Shown here: piece by piece, positions 53,001 through 63,000 of the stretch
How positions within the stretch are numbered: the first letter of the stretch is position 1
Layout: each line of letters opens with the position of its first letter
From: Catonia carolina
Taxonomy: Eukaryota > Arthropoda > Insecta > Hemiptera > Achilidae
Assembly: GCA_035578175.1 (NCBI GenBank)
Contig: JAQMRL010000006.1
Coordinates: 59,437,001-59,501,000 of the forward strand
Direction of reading: 5' to 3'
Length of the DNA: 64,000 nt
Made by a program: the position numbers and the translations under genes
Notes under the pieces: generated by a model
The model's input: the letters and a program-made list of their open reading frames with translations, nothing else
Databases searched by the model: none
What the model was told of the DNA's origin: nothing

Positions 53001-53898
53001 TCATGGAATCATGCTGGCGCTTCTTCAATCTTTTCAGCCGCACCCTCACTGTGGTCATCAGCAGATTATGGTCAGAGTCCACATCCGCTCCAGGGTAGGT
53101 TTTGCAATTTCTCACCGAGTTCCTATACCTTTGCTTGATCATAATGTAGTCTATTTGATTTCTGACTATACCTCGTGGGCCGTCCTGTGGTGATTTCCAT
53201 GTATACCTTCGGCGCTTGGGATGTTCAAAAAGAGTATTGGTAATCACCATTGAGTTTTCTTGGCAGAATTGGTGGAGGCGTTCACCTCTGTCATTGCGCT
53301 CACCAAGACCATACTCCCCCACCCACTCATCCCTCTCACCCTGACCAATCTTTGCATTTAGATCTCCCATGACTATTGTGATGTCTCTGCCTCTTGTTAG
53401 TTTCAGAACCTGTTCCACATCTTTATAGAAGGCCTCCACTTCCTCATCCTCTTTCTCCGCCGTTGGAGCATACACCTGAATGAGGTTGAGGGTTCCACAA
53501 TAGGCCTCCAACTGGAGCAACATCACTCTTGAAGAGAGAGGCACAAAATTCTTCACTGTTTGTTTCACAGATCCATCAACCATGATGGCCACTCCTTGAT
53601 AGTGTCCAGCATCATCATTCCCAGAGAAATATATTGTTTTATCCAAAACTCCCCTCTGTCCACTGCCTGACCATCGTGTCTCACTGATCCCCATGATTTT
53701 GATGTCCAATCTCCCCATTTCCTTGGCAACATTAAAGGCTTTTCCCTCATCATACATACTACTCACATTCCATGTACCAATCTTCACGTCCTCCCGCAAC
53801 AAAACATTCTTCTTGGCAACACTCAAAGCTGCCCTCCCCGGAGACCCGATTGGAGGGCTTGAAACTCCGGAATATAATTTAGTTCTGAATTCTGCCAT
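52993..53898 (-). pseudogene. RTE coding region, endonuclease part (upstream of frameshift)
   Basis: 301 codons from ATG at 53898, with an APE-type endonuclease: GTWNVSSM (42-45), ISETRWSGSG (E73), NLIQVYAPT, VMGDLNAKIGQGERDEW (D179, N181), RRRYTWKSP, NQIDYIM (D250) and VDSDHNLL (D276, H277). All active-site residues I can place are present. Related proteins in databases are often labelled 'craniofacial development protein 2-like', a misnomer for this domain. The frame ends at a TGA generated by the 4-bp duplication; the true gene continues as the RT part. The first ~35 residues precede the domain. The preceding minus-strand sequence is the 5' UTR. Confidence 0.92.
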
Positions 53899-54227
53899 GA
53901 TTGCTTTACTAGAGAAACTCTAGTGAGTCTTTAATGTGGTGGGTTCCCGTTACTTACCACATTCTTCCGCCGTTGACCATTTACTGGTTCATCCGCCTTT
54001 GGAGCCAATTTCTCAACTCCAGGACAAAGGAGTGCCCTACCACCTACCAGCTCATCCGCCAAGAGCCGTTGGCCAGTAAGTGGGGGATTACTTATACCGG
54101 CAATCACTCGGTTTTGCTGGTGTTTGGTTGGCCCCGTCTTCTACGGTAACCACCATATCTGGTGACCATTCCCCTATCCACCACCCGGGGAGGCGCCTGA
54201 TGGGAGACCAGCTCTAACTCCACACAG
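53899..54227 (-). other. RTE 5' UTR
   Basis: About 330 nt, GC-richer than the surroundings. The segment 54168-54204 is strongly conserved in the diverged fragment at 18558-18594. In both copies tccatc/tcccatc can pair with gataggg(g)a (minus strand). It should contain the internal promoter, since RTE elements are transcribed from their own 5' end. Confidence 0.7.
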
Positions 54228-54240
54228 GATTACTAAGTCC
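54228..54240. repeat. Right TSD of RTE
   Basis: gattactaagtcc, identical to 50891-50903. Confidence 0.92.
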
Positions 54241-54718
54241 AATGGTATTATAATATAGTTTATTAATCTATAAATGGTTAATGTAATATTATAAGGTATA
54301 TATTATATTATAAGATAGCGAAGTTCTGTCGTCCTCATGTATCATAACTTAGGGGCTGTTCCAGTTCTGAATCAAACGGCACCGGGTCACAAAATGTATT
54401 TTTCCCTTGCCGGAAACATCTAATGGTGACAAACACTTGCTGGTACGACGTAAATTGGCAATAATAGTCCTAAATAGGTTTTATATTATTAGTAAATTTT
54501 CTATTTTTCTGACCGTTTTCTTTTGACTGTTAGGACCTTCGTCTATGTAAATTCTAATGATGGGTGCCTTGTGCGCCAACAGGTTTCCCTGGACGTGAGA
54601 GCAAGTTCATGCACACTACCCAGGTTGCCAACCTGGCTCACCTTCGCCCTTCAAATTTAGTTTTAAGTTTTATATAATATTTTGTTTAGTCTGTGACAGT
54701 CACAAGTCACGAGATATA
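54241..54718. other. Unassigned DNA
   Basis: No gene recognised. Confidence 0.4.
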
Positions 54719-55556
54719 CAGGGTGATTCACGAAGATATGCAGAAACTTTGGGAGCCCATTGTACATGTAAAAATAATGAAAAAAGTTTATGTAAACATG
54801 AGTCCTGAATTCCTTCGTTACCGAGTTACGGCTAGTGAAAGTTTTTCTCCCGAATTTCAGCTCACTAGGTGAAATGAGGTCTTCCTGAAATTCTGGTAAG
54901 GTAGATTAAGGAGCGAATTCAATCGTTTCTTATGGTTTTTGATCAGATAAATTGAATAAAACAGATCCCAGAACTGTAAGTTAAATAGTTTTTGAGAAAA
55001 ACAGTGTCAAATGCAATAAAACTGGAGTGAAAAAACACATTTTTTCATCTTTGTTTTTCCGGTTAATTTTACTATGTACTGTTATGAATAAAAATTCATT
55101 TTATCAAACATCTATTCACTTTCTGTGTACTTTATTTACTCCATTTTGTTCAGAATAAAATTTTCTACATGTTTATTCAAAAATTTTAACTGTTTCTTGG
55201 TGAAATAACAAAGTTATTCCCAAATCCTTGCCCAAAAATGAAAAAATGTGTTTTCACTCCATTTTTTGCATTTATCACTGGTTTTCTTAAAAACTATTTA
55301 ACTTACATTTTTGGGACCTGTTTTATTCAATTTATCAGATCAAAAACCATGAGAAATGATTAAATTCGCCCCTAATCATCTTACCAGAATTTTAGGAAGA
55401 CCTCATTTCACCTGGTGAGCTGAAATCCGGGCGAAACTTTCGCTAGTCGTAACTCGGAAACGAAGCATTTCCGGACCCATGTTTATATAAACTTTTTTCA
55501 TTATTTTTACATATACAATGAGCCAAAAGTTTCTGATATCTTCGTGAATCACCCTG
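54719..55556. mobile_element. 838-bp foldback (long inverted repeat) element
   Basis: The termini cagggtgattcacgaagata and its reverse complement are perfect. The arms remain similar through most of the element: for example gatcagataaattgaataaaac on the left pairs with the complement of 55325-55345. The central spacer is around 55070-55220. No coding frame. The TSD is unclear. A diverged fragment of the family lies at 45735-46060. Confidence 0.85.
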
Positions 55557-55735
55557 AATAAGAGTTCTGTGGAACAGGCTCCGGGTCTATGCTTTAGGGC
55601 GACCAATCGGAGGGGTGGTGGTGGGAGAAATGCCAGCAAACCAATATTATAATTACCATATTATAAGTTAGTTTATTTAAGAATAAGCTGTTAATTTTAA
55701 TATCTTCATAGGTTGCCTTCAATTTTAAGACATTG
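55557..55735. other. Unassigned short spacer
   Basis: Nothing recognised. Confidence 0.4.
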
Positions 55736-56322
55736 TGTAATGTATGGGGTCAAGTGTGTTGAACAACGATTGTAGATTGAATGTAATGATGAAATGAATG
55801 AAATATTTCAAATGGAGATTCTAAGAAATCGAAAATAGTTAAATTGTTTGTTTTTATTTCTACTCCTTCTACGTGGTTCCAGAATAACAGAGATTTGGTT
55901 AGAACATCTTATAATTTGAAGGGTCTAAATTAACCAGGAGATCGCAGGTATAAAAATAGTTAGCGTCTTTGTAAGGGGCTAGTCAACAGTTAAACTTGTG
56001 AATGAAAAATGTTATTCGGCTTTTAGAAATATTGTCGTTACGGAACCGGTTCTGAGTTACGTTCATTATGCGTGCGAGTTTTAGCAAGTTTGTGGACAGG
56101 TAATCGTTTTGATTCTTAAGAACAGTATTTATTAGTCAAGTTGACTTAAGCTTAAGTTTTTGTAATTAATTTATTTTATGTAATCTAAAAGTATTTGTTA
56201 GTAGTTAAATCATTAGTTTGTAAAGTAAATAATTAATTTTTGTATGTTCTAATTTGTTAAACTATTTTGGTAAATATTTATTAAACCAAGATACCTAACG
56301 AACCTGGGATTAGGTGTTACAG
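55736..56322 (+). mobile_element. Candidate solo LTR related to the one at 47351
   Basis: The right end, aagatacctaacgaacctgg then gattaggtgttaca, resembles the U5 end of the other LTR (agatcccgaaacggacctta then gagataagtgtcaca). A TATAAAAA box at 55949-55956 lies 366-373 nt before the end, close to the 355 nt of the other LTR. The start near tgtgtaatg is a guess. No TSD or internal region. Confidence 0.5.
55949..55956 (+). promoter_or_regulatory. Candidate LTR TATA box
   Basis: TATAAAAA within the candidate LTR. Confidence 0.4.
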
Positions 56323-56389
56323 TGTGTTACCAACGTAATAATTCATTAAGACTTAAAAATACCATTTCTATTAGACAAAATTTAAAGCC

Positions 56390-56475
56390 GTTGTACAGAA
56401 CACCTGGAAAAATTAGGAAGACATAACAATACATCTGCAATTAATCTTCTTGACGACAGCGACGACGTTTTGTAG
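56390..56475 (+). pseudogene. Jockey-like ORF2 tail fragment
   Basis: LEKLGRHNNTSAINLLDDSDDVL resembles in order the H..N..AI.LLDN region near the end of the FELV-type jockeys (HINPEAIQLLDNEN at 41.8 kb). Only about 28 codons, so tentative. Confidence 0.3.
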
Positions 56476-56879
56476 ATTGAAACGTTTTAAATATTGAATT
56501 TAGCAACTCGATTTACTTAATTTGATAATCATCACAATCATCATAAACATTGTAATCAAATTTATATATATTATATTGTATAAAATTGAATCGATTTCTA
56601 TTTGCAAGATGAATAATCAGATTTTATTTTTAAATAGAAAGAAACTGAATGTTTTTTGCTTAATGTCACATAAGAATAATAGTAAACACTACTATCGATA
56701 GCTGCTACGTACAAGCTCGCAATTCTTTACAGTTCAAACTGGTAATAATTGAATTTTTTAAGTTATAACTGAGTCATTTAAAGATTCATCTAGTGAAATA
56801 AAACTACACAGAATTTATGCATCCTATGAATTTTGTGCATCCTATGCGGGACTTTAATTAACCTTCAATTATTTTCTCG
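56476..56879. other. Unassigned AT-rich DNA
   Basis: No gene recognised. Confidence 0.4.
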
Positions 56880-57240
56880 TATAGGGCATATTTTAGACTA
56901 CCTGAGGTGACTAAACGTTTTTGGAAGCTCTTTTTGCAGCCCACATTCTCAGAATTCGTTTACTGTAGGCTTTTCTCCTTGCTTCTGTCCACCCGGACAT
57001 TGTGTGTCCTGTTTTTCCTCGTCATGGAATCCTTTCAAGTTCTTAATTAGTTGGCTGAATTTGGTTCAGTTTCATAAAGTTTTCTCGGTTTAATCCGGTT
57101 TCCCGTCTACTTACCCTTTCTATTTTGTTAAACCATTTATCCAACACTTTAGGTTAATTGTTAGGGTCTTAAAATTGTGTTTTTCAACCGGTTGTCATCC
57201 ATTCATAAAGGTGTTAATAAAAGTTTTGTCTTCTTTTTCA
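56880..57240 (-). pseudogene. Decayed non-LTR RT C-terminal remnant
   Basis: Collinear with 44490-44800 at the DNA level (gcagcccacattctcagaat, tcatggaatcctttcaagtt, aaaccatttatccaacac, aaccggttgtcatccatt). On the minus strand it gives degraded MDDNRL and LDKWFNKIERV segments, then the charged tail. Too decayed for a continuous frame. Same family as 58060-58420. Confidence 0.6.
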
Positions 57241-57530
57241 AAAAAAGCTTCAATCTGTTAACAGATTTTAACTACAAATCATAACAGATTTTACTACAAA
57301 TTTGTTTTCAAAAATTCACAAAAACTATTAGAATTTAGAATGCTTTCTTAATTGTTAAATTATTTGATTTATTCGTAAAATATCAAATGGTTCGAACTAT
57401 TTAGAAAAAGTAAATAGAGAAAAGATAAAAACGAAACGTTTGCACAATCATTATTAATAATAGGAAGTTTATTCTAATGAATAAGCACCAAGTCACCCTT
57501 GATCAAAAGTATTCAACCCTCTGCACCCTC
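57241..57530. other. Unassigned AT-rich DNA
   Basis: No gene recognised. Confidence 0.4.
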
Positions 57531-57659
57531 CCCCACCCCAAACTGCTATCATCAACCACGACCCTAAATCATTAAAATCTAATACAGATCATTAACAAAC
57601 AACAACAGGGACAAAAAGCTATTTTGGAATGATCGGAAACAGTAAAAGAAGGGTGGTAA

Positions 57660-57745
57660 TGCAGCCCCACTTCCGTCTAGAAGCTGAGTAGTTCCGGTCA
57701 CGTGATTTTTTGTTGTGACGTCACGCCCTGACTTCCGTTGTGATG
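57660..57745. promoter_or_regulatory. Dense cluster of ETS-, E-box- and CRE-type sites
   Basis: Within about 75 bp: ACTTCCG (57669), GTTCCGG overlapping TCACGTGA (perfect E-box palindrome, 57698-57705), TGACGTCA (perfect CRE, 57716-57723) and ACTTCCG (57730). The block is GC-richer than its surroundings. A bidirectional promoter or a TE end would both fit. A 70-codon minus-strand frame across it is not recognised. Confidence 0.35.
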
Positions 57746-58059
57746 ATTTCATCCGAGCGTACCCCGATTTGTTATTTGTTAGGGTAGTCATCTGGAGAAC
57801 TATATATTCTTTGAATGGGTTTTGATGTTTGTATTTCTAATTGCTTGACAGTACTTAAAATATTTAGCTTTACGGTAATTTTAAACTATATGTAAGATTA
57901 TTGAGTTTAGATATTTTTGCTATACATAAGAAGAAGAATTATGACGAATGATTGATCGCGTGATAAATCTTTTGAGATTGAACAAAAGAGTTCAACTTAC
58001 CTATGGTGGTAGTCTGAAATTATTGACATACTGTTTTCGTAACTTATAGGTTCACTTTT

Positions 58060-58420
58060 AGCCTACGTGAATTGATTAAAAGTTTCTGGAAGCTCTTTTT
58101 ACAGCCTACATTCTCAGCATTCGTTCACTGTAGGCAGGCATTTTTCTACTTTCTTCTGTTCACTCGGTGTTCTATTTTTGCACTTCATGGAAGCCCTTCA
58201 AGTCAGTTATTAGTTGTTTAAGTTTAGTTCGATTCATTATGATTTCTCGGTTAATTCCGGTTTTCTCAATATTTTTTCTGAGTACTTTGAGCCATTTATC
58301 CGATATCTTAGATCTATTTTTTAGTACCTTAAAAATTTGTTTTCTAAACTGTTTATCATCCATTCTGTACAGGTGTCCTTAAAATTGTAGTCTTCTTTTT
58401 ATTTTGTTTATTGTCATACT
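58060..58420 (-). pseudogene. Non-LTR RT C-terminal remnant
   Basis: On the minus strand a 63-codon frame (58172-58363) reads MDDKQFRKQIFKVLKNRSKI, SDKWLKVLRKNIEKTGINRE and NRTKLKQLITDLKGFHEVQK, followed by a decayed 'W.E.RK..H..RM' tail. It corresponds to the 'MDDNRL.KKIF......KWF.EV.KD....GI....I.NR..FR..I....GFQ' end of the lineage at 44490. Sequences downstream match 31790-31960 and 56880-57060. Confidence 0.62.
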
Positions 58421-58689
58421 TTACGTGAAACTCTACTAAAAAATAATATATATTTTCAGATTTTCATCACAAATTTTTTCTGAAATTAAAGATCTGTGTT
58501 TTATCGTACGGAACGATTCGCCTCTTGATACTAGGATGAAACCGCCGATATGGTTGTGCAAATGTTTATTTATACAATCTACAGTAGATATCGTCATAAA
58601 TATCTTAACAAATATCAAAGTATTAGTAAATACTAACCCATGTGTATAATAGCCCCAGTTTTTTGAAGTTCAACAAAAATTTAGCCTAT
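58421..58689. other. Unassigned DNA
   Basis: No gene recognised. Confidence 0.4.
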
Positions 58690-59570
58690 ATTTATTTTTT
58701 TTAATATGTATATTACGATCTAGTCGACTAGTGTTAAGACTAATGAGTAATTTTATTCTAACTTAAACTGCTATTGATAATATTACTATGGAGATGCTCA
58801 ACTGAACCTCGGTAATTAATATAATATAACACATTAGATACACTAAAATTATATTGTGGACTTAAATGTAACACTAATTCTAATCGTGCACTAATACTGC
58901 TTTGCTTTCAAACACTGACACTACACAAGTTCAAATGGTTTTGTTCTTTTCAGCCTTCGCACCAGATTATCGTTGTCAAGCAGCTGGATTGCTTCAACGT
59001 TGTCATGGTGGTGAAGTCTTCCCTCATGCTTCTGTGCGAACCTCTGGATTTTGCTGGAGACGAAATCCATTCGTAGATCTCTGTGGAGGTCAATGTTCCT
59101 TATGAACCAGAGTGCGTCGACGATGTTTCTCAGCACCTTGTCTTGGAAACGTTGAATGATGTTTATATTACTTTGTTTGGTACATCCCCAGAGTTGCATA
59201 TTATATGTCCAGACAGGCTTTATCGTCTGTTTATAGAGCAGAGTTTTGTTATAGACTGATAATGAGGAAGGATCTTCTCCCTAGTAACCAGTACAATTTC
59301 TTATACCTTAGCCCGAGTTCCTCTCTCTTCTTTTTAAGGTGGGCTTTCCAGCGAAGCTTCGCGTCAGTTGTCATACCAAGGTATTTGGCAGTGTTCGCAT
59401 ACATTTGGGAGTATAGTGCGTTTATTTACTTATACTGGAATATGCTCAACTTTTCTGTTAGTGAAGTTGACATGAATCGATTTTGTCTCATTGAGCTTTA
59501 TTCTACAATTTTCCGTCCATTGCTGAACTTCCCAATAACCAGATAACCAATAACCCAATAACCAGATTCC
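58690..59570 (-). mobile_element. Jockey copy of the 'FELV' subfamily, 5'-truncated
   Basis: On the minus strand: ORF2 tail (to 58921), a 3' UTR of about 230 nt and an A-rich end at 58690-58700. The 5' end is near 59570, next to repeats of ccaataaccaga. No clear TSD. Confidence 0.7.
58921..59570 (-). pseudogene. Jockey ORF2 C-terminal part, frameshifted
   Basis: Upstream pieces in shifting frames give WTENCRIKLNETKSIHVNFT, AKYLGMTTDAKLRWKAHLKK and ELGLRYKKLYWLLGRR. The last 92 codons are open: MQLWGCTKQSNINIIQRFQD, LWFIRNIDLHRDLRMDFV, AQKHEGRLHHHDNVEAIQLL and RRLKRTKPFELV. The RT catalytic boxes are not included. It is the same subfamily as 41083-41848 and appears younger in its last part. 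Confidence 0.82.
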
Positions 59571-61274
59571 AACACAAAGCAAAGGTGGCATTTACACAGT
59601 ATTTTCCAAAGTAGAAAGGCTCAGAAGATCAGAAGCCTTAAAGACATGTTGACGGAACAAGAAAGAAGCGAAAGAACTGCAAAAGTACAAGAAGATTAAA
59701 AGTAGAAAATGAGCTTACTAGGCTATGAACTAAAGTTGTTCAATAAAGGCTTAAAAATATTTTTTTTTAAATTAAAAACTTTTTTTGACGGTTTTTTGTT
59801 GGGACGTACGATACACACAATCAACGCAACAGATAAAAGTTAGATACAGTGGGAGTAAATATTCTCCACCAGCGCATGTGCAGACTAGTGTAATTTTGCC
59901 GGTTGCCAGATAATAGCTTCTCAATGTATTGTTTTTTTACATAAATTGTATTTGTATGTAATATACTACACCTCAGTTAGTTTAAAAGATGTTATGTACA
60001 GGTATTACAATTGATGCGTACATAAAAGAGTTAAGTACATAACTAACAAACAAACTGTATAAAATGAATTGGACGAAAATAGTGTACAATGATAAATAGA
60101 CATAAAAACAAGCATATGCCTAGTAATGTTGTATCTGTATGTTGTATATGTTGTATTTACGTGTAGCGTTTACCGTAAGGTAGATAATCGGTCACCACGG
60201 GTGGTCTGCGCGGTTATGTATTGGCTACGTTCCGAGCGACAGCTATTTCAGACGAAAAGAGCCCCTACGGTGTTGTTCTATCCCTGGCACACCGGGACAA
60301 GAATCTTTTTTAAAAAAGTCAATATAGAATTGTAGTAAAAAAGAAATTATATATAGAAAAACGTTAACGATAAACGATAAAGTAGACACCTTCTTCCCCT
60401 TTTTTTGATGTTATTTGCCCTTAAGACCAGTTTAACAGAGTCAGTAATTCTTTTTTTTTCTGGTCGTTCATGGGTTATGCTTAACATATAAGTCAATTAA
60501 ATATAATTAACGAATATCATAAATCTACAAGAAAATTAAAAAGGAAATAAATATATATCAGCAGATATACCCGTATGGTTTTTATAAATGTCCAGTTAAT
60601 AATGAGGAAAATCAACTTCAGTTTGTTTTGAAATTTAATTTCGTAAAAAAAACTCATCTGAATCTTATTGCCTTATCGTTATTTATATACTTCATTTTTT
60701 TCTATTCAAATATTTACTTTATACTTCAATATTATTTAATCATATATGTTTTCGTCGGTGTGGTCCATTGCTCCTTGAAATATATTTCCTTTAACACATT
60801 ACATCAAATTAATTTTATAAATTTGTTTCTTTCTTCGTTTCAGTTAATTTAGGATTACGATAATGCGTGTGGCACTCCTTTAATTTTCTTGCTCGAATTC
60901 TTATTTTGAAGCTTGAGTTTTATTCTTCTTAGTTTTTCCATTCATCAACTTCAAAACTTCAAGATATATTTAAATACAAACATGACCAAAAATTGAAAAT
61001 TAAACTAAATGTATTAAGGTCTATTTACTATATAAATTTTGTAAACAGGAAGTTTTAATAATAGTAAAGAAAAATAAGTAAATTATTGTACAAACACAGC
61101 TAAATATTTAGCCATAGTAGGCCTAACCCTCGATGTAAAATTTGCTAGAACGGACATGTTTTATGAAGAAAAAAACTCAATCTCAAATTTAGTAAAATTA
61201 CTGGTTACTAATAGAAAATCGTTATTATCTACGTATAAGAATTTCTTCGTCGGTTTTTTTCTTATATTTCTTAT
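59571..61274. other. Long unassigned AT-rich DNA
   Basis: No gene recognised. A GC-richer patch at about 60180-60310 carries an unrecognised short frame. Confidence 0.4.
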
Positions 61275-61605
61275 CGGTATATTTCTTATCACGTGGTCAG
61301 CCAATTAAATGACTGAATCATTTAAAAACAGAAGAGGTAGAGGTGGAAAAACACGAATCAGAGTTGTCTCCTCTGAAAGTAATGAATTCATTATACAGCC
61401 TGACCCTGTGGTGAATGAAGTGAAGATGTCATTTGTATGTAGAGTGGAAGATATGTGATTTTCAGAGAGCCCGGGAAGCTGATAAGCGTACTTTTCCACT
61501 CAGTGAGGAAGGCATAGGTAAACCACCTCACTCCTCGTCTTACTTAGTAAAACCTCTACAGGTTTAAACCAGTCTGTCGGCTGATGATCTAAACAACAAC
61601 AACAA
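61275..61605 (-). repeat. Hairpin SINE, copy 11, 3'-truncated
   Basis: On the minus strand: ttgttgttgtttagatcatc, agccgacagactggttt (stem partly altered), then the usual landmarks to gctgaccacgtgataagaaa. Contains the usual aatgaattcattac-type and ctctacctctt segments. Confidence 0.72.
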
Positions 61606-61619
61606 GAAACTCTTTACAA

Positions 61620-61935
61620 ATAATCAATTATTAAAACCTGTATGAACTTATAAAATACAGCTTTGGGAATGTACAGAAAGTTTAAATTAACAAATTATAC
61701 AAAGATTTCAGAACATCGTTGACAGAAGCATTGTCAACGCTCACTGGCATTTTTTATAAACGGTGACTTGCACTCGGATTTAGGAGTAGATTACATAAAC
61801 AAATTAATTCAAAAATCCTCCAGGAGTCATAAAGACTTCTTCATCACGTGAATATCAAAGTTCTACAGCTACTCAACAACACAGATCTGAACAGAAAGAC
61901 TTTCTCGTACGAAACCATTCGAACTTGTGTAGTGA
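61620..61935 (+). pseudogene. Decayed jockey 'FELV' ORF2 tail
   Basis: Frames broken by stops: KTCMNL, NTALGMYRKFKLTNYTKIS, then NGDLHSDLGVDYINKLIQKS, ending TERLSRTKPFELV before the stop near 61930. The last motif is the subfamily signature. The YGIQLWGC region is readable only in another frame. Confidence 0.65.
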
Positions 61936-61984
61936 ATAATACTTAGTTATTAGTAGTAGTTGTAGTAGGAGTACATCCAGCACT

Positions 61985-62250
61985 TCAAACATAAACATTT
62001 TCGAACGTTTTCAGTCAAAATTCTTGCAGCGGGCCCTACAAATTCCGTGGTACTTCAAAAACACTTATATCTATGCCGATCTTAATATTGACTCAGTGAA
62101 ACAAACTGTATCAAAATTCAGCCGTAAATATTAAGAAAGACTCAATCATCATCCAAACTTCTTCACTCTGAATCTGCTAAATAACATTGATACCGGGTTT
62201 TCAAGACTGAAAAGACATGGTGTTTTTGATTTAGGTTATAAGTTTTAAAG
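61985..62250 (+). pseudogene. Decayed jockey-type ORF2 tail of another subfamily
   Basis: NIFERFQSKFLQRALQIPWY, FKNTYIYADLNIDSVKQTVS, RLNHHPNFFTLNLLNN, and FSRLKRHGVFDLGYKF before the stop. The order (Q.KFLR.....PWYV.N..I..DL.I..V, L..HPN, LL.N, RLKR...FDL) is that of jockey tails. One internal stop (KY*ERL). It starts about 50 bp after the previous fragment in the same direction. Confidence 0.65.
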
Positions 62251-62639
62251 AACATTGTTACATTTATTATCATTTTTTCTAATTAATTTATTACTATTTT
62301 CAATTTTATTAACATTATAATGAAATTGTAATCATGTTAACTAATATTTATCAAAAAAAATACTGAATTGTTCTATTTCATGTGAACAGATTGTAATATT
62401 GCAGACTTGTAAAAAAAAACAAAAAATAGTATTCAGTTAATATATTTATTTTATATATATTTTTAAGTGTTATAAATACAAAAATATAATTTTGAAGCGG
62501 TTTGCTTTGTCCAGTATTTATTATTTTGTATCGTGTTATGATAAATGAAAGTTCAAAATTGTTGTATAAAACATTTTATACAAATGACTGAAGATATAAC
62601 ATTTTTTAAAAAAGTTTAGTTTCAATTTTGTGTACGCCT
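62251..62639. other. Unassigned AT-rich DNA
   Basis: No gene recognised. Confidence 0.4.
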
Positions 62640-63000
62640 ATCTAATCTGATAATGGTGGATTCTCTGAAACATGTCAGTAGAAAGTAAGATAAATATCAC
62701 CAAGTCCCTCCAACAAATCCGATCCCACAAATTAATTTTGCTCTTCAAATTATTTAAAAATTGGACCAGAAAATGTTTATTTTAATTTAAATTTACTGGA
62801 ACGACCTTCTTGAAAATAAAAAACTTCATTGAAGTTAAAACCTATTTCTCGGTTTCTTTTCATCCTTTGGCTTTGCCTTGATTTGGTTTCGTATATTATT
62901 ATTAGTACAAAATAATGGTTATGACGCGAAATGGTTGAATGAACTCGGCAGCCAGACCCAAGCCTCGCTTCTGTTGGTTGTCTACAATGCAGTATTAATT
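62640..63000 (-). repeat. Dispersed repeat, copy 2 of 2
   Basis: Inverted relative to 33610-33975; shared landmarks caacaaatccgatcccaca, gaacgaccttcttgaaaat, atggttatgacgcg, aagcctcgcttctgttggtt. Confidence 0.65.

Larger units (their letters stand above)
50891..54240 (-). mobile_element. Full-length RTE-like non-LTR retrotransposon, 13-bp TSD
   Basis: The element 50904-54227 (3,324 bp) is flanked by perfect gattactaagtcc (50891-50903 and 54228-54240). On the minus strand: ~330-nt 5' UTR, one endonuclease-RT coding region broken once, and a short (GAA)n 3' tail directly after the stop codon. Length, single coding region and trinucleotide tail are typical of RTE-clade elements. Confidence 0.93.

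Noticed and set aside
51234..53193. Several plus-strand frames over the RTE
   Set aside because: Antisense shadows of the RTE coding region on the minus strand.
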